Positions 8,171 to 17,419 of a stretch of DNA of 45,432 nucleotides are shown here, in pieces. Made by a program: the position numbers and the translations under genes. The notes under the pieces were generated by a model. It did not search any database. It had not been told where the DNA came from and saw only the letters and a list, made by a program, of their open reading frames with translations. Source of the DNA: Calorimonas adulescens (GTDB taxonomy: Bacteria; Bacillota; Thermoanaerobacteria; Thermoanaerobacterales; UBA4877); the NCBI RefSeq assembly GCF_008274215.1, contig NZ_VTPS01000022.1:1-45432 (forward strand). The letters run 5' to 3'. Each line of letters starts with the position of its first letter. Within the stretch, counting starts at the first letter, position 1.

Positions 8171-10111
8171 ATGAAAAACAGGTTTTTAGGGTTTTTGAGG
8201 GCATTACTTAGATGGCAGTCGTTATTTACCCTTGTGGTACTGGGGGTACTCACGTATTTTAATGTAACTGTAGGGATTGTAGGCCTGGCCGTCTATTTAA
8301 CCCTTCTATTTGCCTTGTCACCGGTGAAACCCAAGGATAAACCACTCCTTAACATACCGGCAGTGGAGAATATTGCCCTTCCGAAAGAGACAGAGCATCA
8401 GAAGGCATTCATAGAGGTGCCTATGCCTGTGATGATCTTGAGAGGGGGCAAGACGGTATGGAAAAACGAGGAGACCATGAGCGTATTTGGCGATGATTAC
8501 AAAGAGGTACTCAACAAATATGACAGTGGCAAAAACAGCCTTATTGAACATAAAGGACGGTACTATCAGGTCAGTGAATCGACCAGAAACACCAGGAAGG
8601 GTACACAGACCATCCTGTACTTCAACGATGTGACGGAGCTGTATGAATACAAAGGCAGGTATGAATTTTCCAAACCTGTGATATGCCTTATCCAGGTTGA
8701 CAATTATGATGAGGTAATGAATTCTACTGAAGACATAAGAAGACCTGTTTTGGCAGCAGAGATAGACAAGAGGCTCAGCAGGTTCACAGCGGATATAAGG
8801 GGATGCTTGAGGAAGTACAGCAATGACAAGTATATACTTATTTTTGAAAACGGGTTTTTAAAACTTTTGGAGGAGAAGAAGTTTACTGTTTTAGACGATA
8901 TAAGGGATATAAATGAGGGGAACAAGATACCCGTGACCTTGAGCATGGGTATAGGGGCAGATGGTGAAAATCCGCAGGTGCTGTTGGAGTATGCATCTAA
9001 TGCTATGGACCTGGCCCTGGGGCGTGGGGGCGACCAGGCTGTGGTTAAAAGGAGCGAAAAGATCTTCTTTTATGGCGGCAAAACCCAGACAGTGGAGAAA
9101 AGGACTAGGGTGAAGGTAAGGGTAATATCCCATGCCCTGAGGGAACTCATACAGGAATCGTCCCGCGTGTTTATTATGGGGCATACCTACCCCGACTTTG
9201 ACTGTCTGGGGGCATCCATGGGCATGTACAGGGCAGGGAAGGAGCTTGACAAAGATACGAGGATAGTGTGGGAGAACAGCAACAGCTCCTTAAAAGAGCT
9301 GATGGAGAAGATAATGCAGGACGAGGAATACAGGGACGTCTTTACTGCAGGTGATGAGTGTCTGCAGCTTATTGACGAAAGGTCGCTCCTGATAGTGGTG
9401 GATGCAGGGAGGCCGGGATATCTTATGAGGCCGGAGCTTTTAGAGAAAACGCCAAGGATAGTTGTTATAGACCACCACAGAAAAACGAGGGACGCCATAG
9501 CCAATACAGTTCTCTCCTATATAGAGACATATGCATCCTCCACGTCAGAGATGGTGACAGAGATACTTCAGTACATTAAGGACAGGATAAACTTAAAACC
9601 TATAGAGGCTGTTGCACTGCTTACCGGTATAAATTTGGATACCAAGAACTTTACCTATAAGACTGGTGTCAGGACCTTTGATGCTGCGGCGTACCTCAGG
9701 CTCAAGGGTGCTGACACCATGGAGGTAAGGCAGTATTTCCAGGATGAGCTTGTGGATTTCACCAGGAAGGCGGAGATAATAAGGAAGGCAGAGATCTGGC
9801 CGCACCGCGTAGCTGTAGCCGTGTGCCCATCGGATGTAGAGAACAGAGTGATTTTAACTGCACAGGTGGCGGATGAACTTTTAAACATAAAGGGGGTGGA
9901 TGCCTCCTTTGTCCTCTGTGATACTGGAGAACAGATAATTATCAGCGGGCGCTCCTTAGGTGAGATCAATGTACAGGTTATACTGGAGGAGCTGGGCGGC
10001 GGCGGACATTACACCGAGGCTGGAGCCCAGGTGTACGGCAGGACTGTAGATGAGGTAAAAACTGAGCTAAAGAGGATAATAGAGGAGAAACTTGAGGAGG
10101 TGGAGGAATGA
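8171..10111 (+). CDS. gdpP: Cyclic-di-AMP phosphodiesterase GdpP
   Basis: A 646-residue membrane protein. Two transmembrane segments occupy about residues 12-52. A PAS-like domain follows (about 75-165; GdpP PAS domains can bind heme), then a degenerate GGDEF domain (about 170-300) and a DHH/DHHA1 phosphodiesterase (about 330-646). Visible catalytic features are GHTYPDFDCLGAS (usual GHxxxDxDxxGS), the acidic VVVDAG, the DHH motif VVIDHHRKT and the DHHA1 signature GGGGHYTEAGA. It would hydrolyse c-di-AMP to pApA and so influence potassium balance and wall stress. The stop overlaps the start of rplI by four bases. Confidence 0.95.
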   Translation: MKNRFLGFLRALLRWQSLFTLVVLGVLTYFNVTVGIVGLAVYLTLLFALSPVKPKDKPLLNIPAVENIALPKETEHQKAFIEVPMPVMILRGGKTVWKNEETMSVFGDDYKEVLNKYDSGKNSLIEHKGRYYQVSESTRNTRKGTQTILYFNDVTELYEYKGRYEFSKPVICLIQVDNYDEVMNSTEDIRRPVLAAEIDKRLSRFTADIRGCLRKYSNDKYILIFENGFLKLLEEKKFTVLDDIRDINEGNKIPVTLSMGIGADGENPQVLLEYASNAMDLALGRGGDQAVVKRSEKIFFYGGKTQTVEKRTRVKVRVISHALRELIQESSRVFIMGHTYPDFDCLGASMGMYRAGKELDKDTRIVWENSNSSLKELMEKIMQDEEYRDVFTAGDECLQLIDERSLLIVVDAGRPGYLMRPELLEKTPRIVVIDHHRKTRDAIANTVLSYIETYASSTSEMVTEILQYIKDRINLKPIEAVALLTGINLDTKNFTYKTGVRTFDAAAYLRLKGADTMEVRQYFQDELVDFTRKAEIIRKAEIWPHRVAVAVCPSDVENRVILTAQVADELLNIKGVDASFVLCDTGEQIIISGRSLGEINVQVILEELGGGGHYTEAGAQVYGRTVDEVKTELKRIIEEKLEEVEE

Positions 10112-10551
10112 AGGTTATACTTACTGAGGATGTAACCAATCTCGGCAAGAAAAACAATGTAGTAAATGTGTCTGATGGATATGCCAGAAATTTCCTTTTC
10201 CCAAGGAAGCTGGCTGTGGAAGCCAATGAAGCTAACATGGCCAGGCTTAAGAGAGTGAGGGATGAGGAGGAAAAGAGGATACAAAAGGAGAGGGATGAGG
10301 CTAAGGCACTGGCGGAAAGGCTGAATAAGCTGGAGGTAATTTTAAAGGTGAAGGCAGGTGAGAGCGGCAAGCTGTTTGGATCTGTTACATCCAAGGATAT
10401 TGCCGATGCCTTGAAAGAGCAGTATGGCATAGAACTGGATAAGAGGAAAATAGACCTTAAGGACGCTATAAAGACCACTGGAGTGTTTGAGATAAATGTG
10501 AAGTTATATCAGGAGATAGATGCCAGGCTTAAAATACGGGTAGAGGTATAG
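10108..10551 (+). CDS. rplI: 50S ribosomal protein L9
   Basis: A 147-residue L9 of normal length: N-terminal rRNA-binding domain (MKVILTEDVTNLGKKNNVVNVSDGYARNFLFPR in substance; visible as LGKKNNVVNVSDGYARNF), a long connecting helix rich in K and E, and the C-terminal domain (GKLFGSVTSKDIADAL). It is coupled to gdpP through ATGA and followed 11 bases later by dnaB. Confidence 0.97.
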   Translation: MKVILTEDVTNLGKKNNVVNVSDGYARNFLFPRKLAVEANEANMARLKRVRDEEEKRIQKERDEAKALAERLNKLEVILKVKAGESGKLFGSVTSKDIADALKEQYGIELDKRKIDLKDAIKTTGVFEINVKLYQEIDARLKIRVEV

Positions 10552-10562
10552 GGGGGAGGACT

Positions 10563-12461
10563 ATGGAGGCTATTGGTAGGGTACCTCCACACAGCATTGA
10601 GGCTGAGGTCTCTGTACTGGGTGCCATGATGCTGGACAAGGAGGCTGTGGTGGAAGCCTCCGAAATCATTACCAGGGACGACTTTTACAGGGACTCACAC
10701 AAGATATTGTTTGACGTTATGATGGAACTCTTTGAAAAAGGGGAGCCTGTAGACCTGGTTACAGTGATAGATGCCCTGAGGAGTAAAAACCTCTTGGAGG
10801 TGGTTGGCGGGCAGGACTATGTGTCTGAGCTTCCTATGGGTGTGGTAAGCACTACCACAGTGCCTTACTATGCAAAGATGATAAAGGACAAGGCCACACT
10901 CAGGAGGCTTATAGAGGCATCTGGCAGGGTTGTAGAACTGGGGTTTAACGGCGGCAGTGTGGACGAGGTGCTGGATGAGGCTGAAAGGTCTATATTCATG
11001 ATATCGGAGAGCAGGACGACATCCGGTTTTCTCTCGGTAAGGGATATACTGCCGGAGTCACTGGAGATGATTGACAGACTTCAGAAGAACAAGGGAAGCA
11101 TAAGCGGCGTGCCTTCTGGATATTCTGACCTGGATAACAAGACCTCCGGTTTTCAACCGTCTGACCTGGTGTTAATTGCGGCCAGGCCGTCCATGGGCAA
11201 GACTGCCTTTGCCTTGAATATTGCCCATAATGCTGCAATAAGGCATAAGAAGTCTGTGGCCATATTCAGCCTTGAGATGTCAAAGGAACAGCTTACTAAC
11301 AGGTTGATATGTTCCGAGGCTACCATAGACAGCCAGAAGCTGAGGATGGGTATGCTGGATGATGAGGACTGGCCAAAGCTGACCAGGGCGGTGGGGGTGC
11401 TCTCTCAGGCGCCCATATACATTGACGATACGCCCAACATTACCATTTCGGAAATGAGGGGTAAGCTCAGGAGGCTGAAGATGGAAAAAGGCCTCGATAT
11501 GGTGATTATAGACTACCTGCAGCTTATGCAGTCGGAAAAGAAGGCGGAAAGCAGGCAACAGGAGATATCAAACCTCACCAGGGCTTTAAAGGGCCTGGCC
11601 AGAGAGCTCAATGTCCCTATAATCACTCTTTCGCAGCTTTCCAGGGCTCCTGAGGCTCGTTCGGACCACAGGCCGATGCTGAGCGATCTGAGGGAGTGTG
11701 TAACGGGGGATACATTGGTTATGCTTGCTGATGGTACACGTGTTCCTGTAAAAGATTTAGTTGGTGCAAAGCCTGAGGTATTTTCGGTTGATCAGAGAGG
11801 CAGGATTATAAAGGCCAGAAGTGATATGGTATGGTACGTAGGAAAGCGCCCCGTTTTTGATGTTATACTTGCCAGTGGACGTCATATACGCGCTACCAGT
11901 AAGCACCATCTGCTCAGCGGTTCGGGATGGAAGCAGGTGTCTGAGCTGACTGTAGGAGACCGCATAGCATGTGCACGAAGGATACCGGAACCTCAAAATA
12001 CGGAGAGTTGGTCAGAATATCGGGTTGCGCTATTGGGACAACTCATAGGTGACGGGTCATCACACTACCGGTTTGCTCCATCGCGTGAATTGGTTGCTCA
12101 ATATGCGGAAATATTGAATGATGAACTGTTGAGAGATGCTGCAACAAATGATTTGTTCTGGGACCGGATAATTCAAATTTTACCTTGCGGCGAAGAGGAT
12201 GTATATGATCTGACAGTACCGGCTACTTCTTCATGGCTGGCTGACGGGATTGTAAGTCATAATTCAGGGGCCATTGAGCAGGACGCCGATGTGGTCATGT
12301 TTCTCTACAGAGAAGACTATTATGAACCGGAGACAGACAGGAAGAATATTACAGAGGTGATTATAGCGAAGCAGAGGAACGGTCCTACAGGCACTATAGA
12401 GCTTTACTGGCTGCCTCAGTATACCAGGTTTGTCGGCCTGGAGAAGGCGAGACAGGAGTGA
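10563..12461 (+). CDS. dnaB: Replicative DNA helicase DnaB with an intein
   Basis: A 632-codon gene. Removing a 189-residue intein leaves a 443-residue helicase, normal for DnaB. The N-terminal domain (about 1-105) is followed by the RecA-like motor: Walker A ARPSMGKTAFALN near residue 206-218, IFSLEMSKEQL, Walker B MVIIDYLQLM, and LSQLSRAPEAR. The intein interrupts the conserved SDLRE/SGAIEQDADVVMF segment, and the extein then continues to the normal end. DnaB forms the hexameric fork helicase, here probably loaded by the DnaI and DnaD proteins at 26.9-28.8 kb. The start follows GGGGGGAGG. The intein must splice out for function. Confidence 0.96.
   Translation: MEAIGRVPPHSIEAEVSVLGAMMLDKEAVVEASEIITRDDFYRDSHKILFDVMMELFEKGEPVDLVTVIDALRSKNLLEVVGGQDYVSELPMGVVSTTTVPYYAKMIKDKATLRRLIEASGRVVELGFNGGSVDEVLDEAERSIFMISESRTTSGFLSVRDILPESLEMIDRLQKNKGSISGVPSGYSDLDNKTSGFQPSDLVLIAARPSMGKTAFALNIAHNAAIRHKKSVAIFSLEMSKEQLTNRLICSEATIDSQKLRMGMLDDEDWPKLTRAVGVLSQAPIYIDDTPNITISEMRGKLRRLKMEKGLDMVIIDYLQLMQSEKKAESRQQEISNLTRALKGLARELNVPIITLSQLSRAPEARSDHRPMLSDLRECVTGDTLVMLADGTRVPVKDLVGAKPEVFSVDQRGRIIKARSDMVWYVGKRPVFDVILASGRHIRATSKHHLLSGSGWKQVSELTVGDRIACARRIPEPQNTESWSEYRVALLGQLIGDGSSHYRFAPSRELVAQYAEILNDELLRDAATNDLFWDRIIQILPCGEEDVYDLTVPATSSWLADGIVSHNSGAIEQDADVVMFLYREDYYEPETDRKNITEVIIAKQRNGPTGTIELYWLPQYTRFVGLEKARQE
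11697..12263 (+). mobile_element. Mini-intein in DnaB with a relic LAGLIDADG motif
   Basis: The element is 189 codons long, from Cys1 to Asn189, and lies between RE and SG of the helicase. Splicing motifs are complete: block A CVTGDTLV (C1), block B GRHIRATSKHHLL (T67, H70), block F DVYDLTVPATSSWLADG, block G IVSHN (H188, N189), and Ser as the +1 extein residue. Only a fragment of the homing endonuclease remains: ALLGQLIGDGSSH (112-123) resembles the first dodecapeptide, and only about 35 residues separate it from the block F region, where an intact LAGLIDADG domain would need well over 150. Arginine codons are mainly CGN, unlike the AGG/AGA host extein, suggesting acquisition from another lineage. 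Confidence 0.93.
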
Positions 12462-12466
12462 TGTAG

Positions 12467-13144
12467 ATGGTGGAAACAGCTATCATAAGAAAGATACCAG
12501 TATTTTCGATGCTAAACGAGGAGACGCTGGAGCAGATAGCATCAATTGTCGCAGAGAGGCTGTATAAAAAGAATATGATAATATTCTTCGAGGGTGAGCC
12601 TGGGGAGGCCGTCTATTTTGTGATTAAGGGTAAGGTGAAGATATATAAGACCAATGCTGACGGCAAGGAGCAGATAATCCACATAATGCAGAGCGGGGAT
12701 GTGTTTGCGGAGTCTGTGTTATTTACCGGCCTGGCCTATCCCGCCAGCGCCGAAGTCATAGAGGACTCCACCATAGGTGTACTGCGCTGCGATGACCTGG
12801 AAAACCTCATAAAAAAGAACGGCAACCTGGCGGTGGCGATAATCAATTTCATGGGAAGGAGACTTCAGTTTGTCAGCGGACAGATAAAAAATCTCGGCCT
12901 CAGGGATGCCATGGGCCGTGTGGTGGATGTGATCATAAACATGGCAGAGAGGGGCAGGGAGACACCGTCAGGGATAAGGGTAGAGTTCAGGATTCCCCGT
13001 CAGGAGTTTGCCAGCATGGCAGGTACTACCAGGGAGACTGCCACCAGGGCCTTGAGTGCACTGCAGAGGGAAGGCTCAATTTTACTGGATAAGGATATAC
13101 TATATATTAAGGACATGGAAAAATTAAAAAGGTGGTTGGATTAG
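12467..13144 (+). CDS. Crp/Fnr family transcriptional regulator
   Basis: A 225-residue regulator. The cyclic-nucleotide-binding-like beta roll covers about residues 8-125 (FFEGEPGEAVYFVIKGKVKI, GDVFAE), then a dimerisation helix, then a winged helix (about 165-225) with the recognition helix in RQEFASMAGTTRETATRALS. The four-cysteine iron-sulfur site of Fnr is absent, so oxygen sensing through a cluster is unlikely and the ligand is unknown. It follows dnaB by five bases and may be cotranscribed with it; it precedes a ferritin-like gene, a possible target. Confidence 0.92.
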   Translation: MVETAIIRKIPVFSMLNEETLEQIASIVAERLYKKNMIIFFEGEPGEAVYFVIKGKVKIYKTNADGKEQIIHIMQSGDVFAESVLFTGLAYPASAEVIEDSTIGVLRCDDLENLIKKNGNLAVAIINFMGRRLQFVSGQIKNLGLRDAMGRVVDVIINMAERGRETPSGIRVEFRIPRQEFASMAGTTRETATRALSALQREGSILLDKDILYIKDMEKLKRWLD

Positions 13145-13156
13145 TATCATTTTTAT

Positions 13157-13187
13157 CCCTTCCGAATAAATTATTATTAAGGAAGGG
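13157..13187 (+). promoter_or_regulatory. Hairpin with the Shine-Dalgarno in its 3' arm
   Basis: CCCTTCC (13157-13163) pairs with GGAAGGG (13181-13187) across a 17-base AT-rich loop. The 3' arm is the ribosome binding site of the ferritin-like gene. It could act as a weak terminator after the Crp/Fnr gene or as a translational switch. Confidence 0.45.
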
Positions 13188-13197
13188 GGTTTTATGT

Positions 13198-13710
13198 ATG
13201 GAGCAGTCGGAAATCAATAATATGTTTCTCAAGTGCGCTGCCAGGCTTCCATATCCTGCTGTAAGGGTGGAAAAGCCTAACTACAACTACGGGCTTATAT
13301 TGCTGGATGACCTCGCCTCGGCTGTAAGTGAGACCACTGCTATAATGCAGTACTTAAACCATCACTATACCATTGAAGACAGGAAAATAAGCGAACTGGA
13401 AGAGTGCATAGCCATGGTTGAGATGCACCACATGGAAATACTCAATGAGCTCATTAAAAAGCTTGGTGTGACACCTGTCTATGCCAGCTATGCCGGGAAC
13501 ACTGGGATATATTGGAATGCCTCATTCGTCTATTATGGATGCGGCGTAAGGGATAAGCTTCAAAAGGATATAGATGGTGAAAGGGCAGCTATAGCTCAGT
13601 ACAAGAAGCATATAGGATTAATAGATGATAAATATGTACAGGAAAACCTGGAAAGAATTATAAAGGATGAGGAGCACCACATAGAAATTCTTACAGGGGC
13701 CTTGAATTAG
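13198..13710 (+). CDS. Ferritin-like di-metal protein
   Basis: A 170-residue, mostly helical protein with the ferritin/rubrerythrin ligand pattern: E45 (SETTAIMQY), E75-x2-H78 (VEMHHMEIL), E128 (GERAAIAQY) and E158-x2-H161 (DEEHHIEIL). This would form a di-iron or di-manganese centre used for peroxide reduction or metal handling. No rubredoxin domain is present. The ATG at 13198 is chosen because GGAAGGGGG lies 10 bases upstream; the frame extends further but without a good site. Its closeness to the Crp/Fnr gene suggests a redox or oxidative stress role, which is inference. Confidence 0.85.
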   Translation: MEQSEINNMFLKCAARLPYPAVRVEKPNYNYGLILLDDLASAVSETTAIMQYLNHHYTIEDRKISELEECIAMVEMHHMEILNELIKKLGVTPVYASYAGNTGIYWNASFVYYGCGVRDKLQKDIDGERAAIAQYKKHIGLIDDKYVQENLERIIKDEEHHIEILTGALN

Positions 13711-13719
13711 GCTCTTTTG
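13696..13719 (+). terminator. Weak terminator after the ferritin-like gene
   Basis: GGGCCT pairs with AGGCTC (one G-U pair) across the stop codon and is followed by TTTT. The stem is short. Confidence 0.35.
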
Positions 13720-13760
13720 TTATAGACACAATTAAATTATTATTCAGAGGAATGGTGAAC

Positions 13761-14543
13761 ATGGACCCAAGGCCGATAGGCATATATGACTCTGGTGTAG
13801 GGGGCCTCACTGTACTAAAAGAATGTATGAGGGCTCTGCCTGATGAGGACTATATATACTTTGCAGATACGGGGAGGCTTCCCTACGGCGAAAAGAAGAG
13901 AGAAGAGATAATTGGCTTCAGCCATGATATAGTCTCGTTTTTAAAGGATAAGGGTGTAAAGGCGGTGGTGGTTGCCTGCAACACGTCGGCATCATGCATA
14001 AACCCTGTAGACTTTGATATACCCATGGTTGATGTCCTGTCTATGGGGGTAAAAAATGCTGTAAGGGTTACGAGAAACGGTAGGATTGGCGTGCTGGCTA
14101 CCAGTCTTACCGTTAAAAACCATACCTACAGGGACAGGATAAAGTCCTACGACAGCAGCATAGAGGTATACGAGGTAGCGGCACCGGAATTCGTCCCACT
14201 GGTGGAGGCAGGTATGGCGGACAGCAGCAAGGCTAAAGAAGTGGTGAAAAAATATGTATCCCGGTTTGAAGGTACGGGTATAGATACCCTTGTACTGGGG
14301 TGTACCCACTATCCCTTTTTGTTAAAGCATATTAAAGAAGAGATAGATGAAGGGGTATTCATAGTGGACCCGGCACAGTGGACGGCTCAGGGACTCATGG
14401 ATATCCTGCACGGTATGAATCTTTTGAGGGAAGACAAGGACTGTCATGTCACTTTTTATGCCAGCGGTCCGGAAAAGGGCCTGTCGGATATGGCAGAGGT
14501 GCTTTTTGGATATAAAATACATGTGGACATGCATAGCTGGTAA
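13761..14543 (+). CDS. murI: Glutamate racemase
   Basis: A 260-residue cofactor-independent racemase that makes D-glutamate for peptidoglycan. Signature segments are RPIGIYDSGVGGLTVL at the N-terminus, FADTGRLPYG, VVACNTSAS (catalytic C73) and VLGCTHYPF (second catalytic cysteine, in the LGCTHYP motif near residue 183). The ATG at 13761 is preferred over 13752 because GAGG then lies 10 bases upstream and the conserved N-terminus begins without an extra VNM. Confidence 0.96.
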   Translation: MDPRPIGIYDSGVGGLTVLKECMRALPDEDYIYFADTGRLPYGEKKREEIIGFSHDIVSFLKDKGVKAVVVACNTSASCINPVDFDIPMVDVLSMGVKNAVRVTRNGRIGVLATSLTVKNHTYRDRIKSYDSSIEVYEVAAPEFVPLVEAGMADSSKAKEVVKKYVSRFEGTGIDTLVLGCTHYPFLLKHIKEEIDEGVFIVDPAQWTAQGLMDILHGMNLLREDKDCHVTFYASGPEKGLSDMAEVLFGYKIHVDMHSW

Positions 14544-14651
14544 TCATCAATGGACGTTATTTCCATTGCTAATTAATTTTATATTATGGTCACAGTCCTT
14601 ATGGCAAATTTGCCGAAACTGGTATAAAATAGTGATAGGGGTGATTATAAG

Positions 14652-16460
14652 ATGAAGGGTTCTGTAGTATCCACATGGATTAATACTATGAAAAATCTTT
14701 TTGGCAATGAGATTGTGACAAAGACTATGCATGAACAGGGGTGGGACACAGATAAAATAATAGGGCCACTCGATGACATTGATGACGGTGCTACCAGCAA
14801 CCTGATTGCAGGGGTGGCAAAGAAGGTAGGAAAGACCCCTGAGGATCTATGGAGAGAAATAGGTAGGAACAACATAAGGACATTTCACAAGTGGTTTCCT
14901 TCTTACTTTGAAAGGAAAAGCCTCAAGGGCTTTTTGATGTTGATGGATGATGTTCACAGTCAGCTTACCAGGCTTGTAAAGGGGGCCAGACCTCCCCGCT
15001 TGTTTGCTAAGGAATTGGGTCATGACAGGATTGAGATCAGGTATGTCTCAAAAAGAGGGATGTATGACTATTTTCTTGGGCTTTTAGAGGGTGCAGCGGA
15101 GTTTTTTAATGAAAAACTGGACATAAAAGAGGTGGACAGGGGCACAGACCCTGACGGGAACAAATACATGGTTGTGGATATAAAGTTTTCTAAGATGGTA
15201 AACCAGAGGAAGAACTTTGCCATAAACAGGCTGCTCACCTTGGGTGTGTTTAAGAGTATACCTTTAAGGGCAGGGATTTATTCCGGTGTCATTACCTTGC
15301 TGACCGGCCTTTTCCTGGGTCTTCAGCTTACACAGTACATAGTGCTCGGCTGCATAGCTTTTGTAATTCCTTTTGTTGTCGTATTAATCTCCAACCAGCC
15401 GCTAAGCCTTTTAAAGAGTGAGCTGAAAAAAATCGAGAATCTTAACCTTGAGGAAGATACCACTGTGGTCACAGGGGACATATATGAAAAAATATTTGAT
15501 GACCTGAAAAATGCTAAGGAGAACTTGAGGAAAGAGATTGTCTTTATGCGTGGCGGCACAGATGACATGTATAACTTTGCTGATAACTTCTCCCGGGTGG
15601 CAGACGACATGAGGAGGGTCTCAGAGGAAATATCCAAAGCTGTGGAAGACGTGGCGCAAGGGGCAGTCTCCCAGGCGGAAGATACCAGCAAGGCTGTGGA
15701 CCTGCTGGATGAGAATATAACAAGCCTCAAGGATGTGACAAATAGACAACAGTCCAGCAAGGAGAGACTCGACAGTTCCATGAGTGATATAAACACCGCC
15801 TCTGACGATGTGGTAGGTGTGAATACTATGCTTGGCCAGATAAAAGACCGTTTTTCAGATATAAACCGTGAATCAGAAGAACTGGCGCGCAGGGCTCTGG
15901 ATATCATGGAGATAGTAAACACAGTGGAGTCCATAGCAGACCAGACGAACCTGCTGTCCCTCAACGCTGCCATAGAAGCTGCCAGGGCAGGAGAGGCAGG
16001 AAGGGGATTTGCTGTAGTGGCTGACGAGATAAGAAAACTGGCGGAGGACTCAAAAACAGCGGTGGGCACTATAAACCAAAACCTGGATGAGTTTGCTGGA
16101 AACGTAAGAAAAATGGCATCAGAGTTTGAGGAAGAGTTTAAGAGTATGGAGGAGAGCACCAGGATTCTGGACAGGGTATCAGGAAGCGTCAAAAAATCAG
16201 TTTCTGAAGTAAAAAGGGTGACCGATGAAATATCTGCCCTGACCGATGAACTTTCTAAAACCACCGAGAGGCTCTCCATGGTATTTGAAAACGTCCAATC
16301 TCTGGCAGCCATAGCAGAGGAAAACTCTGCCACCTCAGAGGAGATGAGTGCCAGCGTTACCGAATATTCATCCAAGATTGCAGAGCTTACCCAAAACATC
16401 GATGAACTCAAAAGCTTTGCAGAGTACTTTAAGGCTGAGCTGAAAAAATACCAGATGTAG
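14652..16460 (+). CDS. H-NOX-domain methyl-accepting chemotaxis protein (predicted O2/NO sensor)
   Basis: A 602-residue receptor with an N-terminal cytoplasmic H-NOX (HNOB) heme domain (1-182), two closely spaced transmembrane helices (about 207-224 and 228-247, with almost no external loop), and a C-terminal signalling domain with the conserved hairpin [20 protein letters not shown] near residue 434. Heme-site residues align without gaps to the H-NOX of Caldanaerobacter tengcongensis: H102 (proximal ligand, in DDVHSQL), Y131/S133/R135 (YVSKR) and P115. The distal pocket W9, N74 and Y140 is also kept, and in that protein Y140 stabilises bound O2. It probably steers aero- or NO-taxis. No clear HAMP domain is seen. 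RBS is GGGGTG. Confidence 0.96.
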   Translation: MKGSVVSTWINTMKNLFGNEIVTKTMHEQGWDTDKIIGPLDDIDDGATSNLIAGVAKKVGKTPEDLWREIGRNNIRTFHKWFPSYFERKSLKGFLMLMDDVHSQLTRLVKGARPPRLFAKELGHDRIEIRYVSKRGMYDYFLGLLEGAAEFFNEKLDIKEVDRGTDPDGNKYMVVDIKFSKMVNQRKNFAINRLLTLGVFKSIPLRAGIYSGVITLLTGLFLGLQLTQYIVLGCIAFVIPFVVVLISNQPLSLLKSELKKIENLNLEEDTTVVTGDIYEKIFDDLKNAKENLRKEIVFMRGGTDDMYNFADNFSRVADDMRRVSEEISKAVEDVAQGAVSQAEDTSKAVDLLDENITSLKDVTNRQQSSKERLDSSMSDINTASDDVVGVNTMLGQIKDRFSDINRESEELARRALDIMEIVNTVESIADQTNLLSLNAAIEAARAGEAGRGFAVVADEIRKLAEDSKTAVGTINQNLDEFAGNVRKMASEFEEEFKSMEESTRILDRVSGSVKKSVSEVKRVTDEISALTDELSKTTERLSMVFENVQSLAAIAEENSATSEEMSASVTEYSSKIAELTQNIDELKSFAEYFKAELKKYQM

Positions 16461-16474
16461 GGGGGATACATAAT

Positions 16475-17419
16475 ATGGATATATTTGCCGGCATTGACCT
16501 TGGGGGAACCAATATAGAGGTGGCACTGGTGGACTCCGACGGCAGGGTGTTATCTCATAAGACTCATGCCACAGAGTCAGTCCTGGGCTATGAAAGGGTA
16601 ATAGAGAATATTAAAGATACATTAAATGAAATAAAAGGCGATAACCAGTTGAGGGCAATAGGTCTCTGCTCGCCGGGCCTGTTGGATGTAGAAAAAGGTG
16701 TATGTCTTTTTGCTGGTAACTTAGGCTTTAGAGATGTAGAGCTTAAAAGACCCCTTGAGGATGCCTTCGGCGTGCCCACATTTATTGAGAACGATGTGAA
16801 TGCTGCAGCTCTTGGGGAATGGCGTTTTGGTACGGGCAGGGGCACAGAAAACTTTATACTTGTCATGGTTGGTACCGGTGTGGGTGCGGGGGTCGTATGC
16901 GACGGACACCTGCTTCATGGTAAGTCCAACGCTACAGCGGAGATAGGCCACACGATTGTGGAAAAGGACGGGCTTTTCTGCAACTGTGGAGGCAGGGGAT
17001 GTCTGGAGATGTATGCCTCAGCCACCGGGATAGTGAGGATGATGAGGCAGTATATAAATAAGGGCCATTATACCTCGGTTGTTGATGAGGTACAGGGTAA
17101 TATGGACAGGATAACAGCAGCCATAGTTGCTAAAAAAGCAACAGAGGGCGACAGTCTATCGAAACATGTTATTAACCGTGCGGCCGAATACCTAGGGGTT
17201 GCCCTTGTAAACTATGTGAATACATTTAACCCTGAGGTGGTTGCCATAGGTGGAGGGGTGGCCAGGGCAGGAGATGTGTTGTTAAAGCCCGTTGAGGAGT
17301 TTATAAAGAAGAGGTCTATGGAGGTCCAGGCCAGGGATGTTAAAATAGTGCAGTCCACCCTCGGGGAGGATGCAGGTACAGTTGGGGCTGCAGCCGTGGC
17401 CATGGATAAGGTTAAATAG
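16475..17419 (+). CDS. ROK family sugar kinase (probable glucokinase)
   Basis: A 314-residue ROK protein: phosphate-binding GIDLGGTNIEVALVD at the N-terminus, catalytic Asp in ENDVNAAALGEW, GTGVGAGVV, GHTIV and the zinc signature CNCGGRGCLE. It most likely phosphorylates glucose or a related hexose; the substrate cannot be fixed by reading. It starts 14 bases after the chemoreceptor stop behind GGGGGGA and ends at a bidirectional terminator. Confidence 0.9.
   Translation: MDIFAGIDLGGTNIEVALVDSDGRVLSHKTHATESVLGYERVIENIKDTLNEIKGDNQLRAIGLCSPGLLDVEKGVCLFAGNLGFRDVELKRPLEDAFGVPTFIENDVNAAALGEWRFGTGRGTENFILVMVGTGVGAGVVCDGHLLHGKSNATAEIGHTIVEKDGLFCNCGGRGCLEMYASATGIVRMMRQYINKGHYTSVVDEVQGNMDRITAAIVAKKATEGDSLSKHVINRAAEYLGVALVNYVNTFNPEVVAIGGGVARAGDVLLKPVEEFIKKRSMEVQARDVKIVQSTLGEDAGTVGAAAVAMDKVK

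Noticed and set aside
9978-10478. A minus-strand frame opposite gdpP/rplI
   Set aside because: Ser/Leu-rich mirror of lysine- and glutamate-rich coding sequence.
14590-14640. A flagellar sigma-28-type promoter before the chemoreceptor (GCCGAAAC)
   Set aside because: The -10-like element is only partial and there is no TAAA at the right distance upstream.
15323-16471. A 382-codon minus-strand frame opposite the chemoreceptor
   Set aside because: Ser-rich low-complexity translation that mirrors the coiled-coil coding sequence on the other strand.
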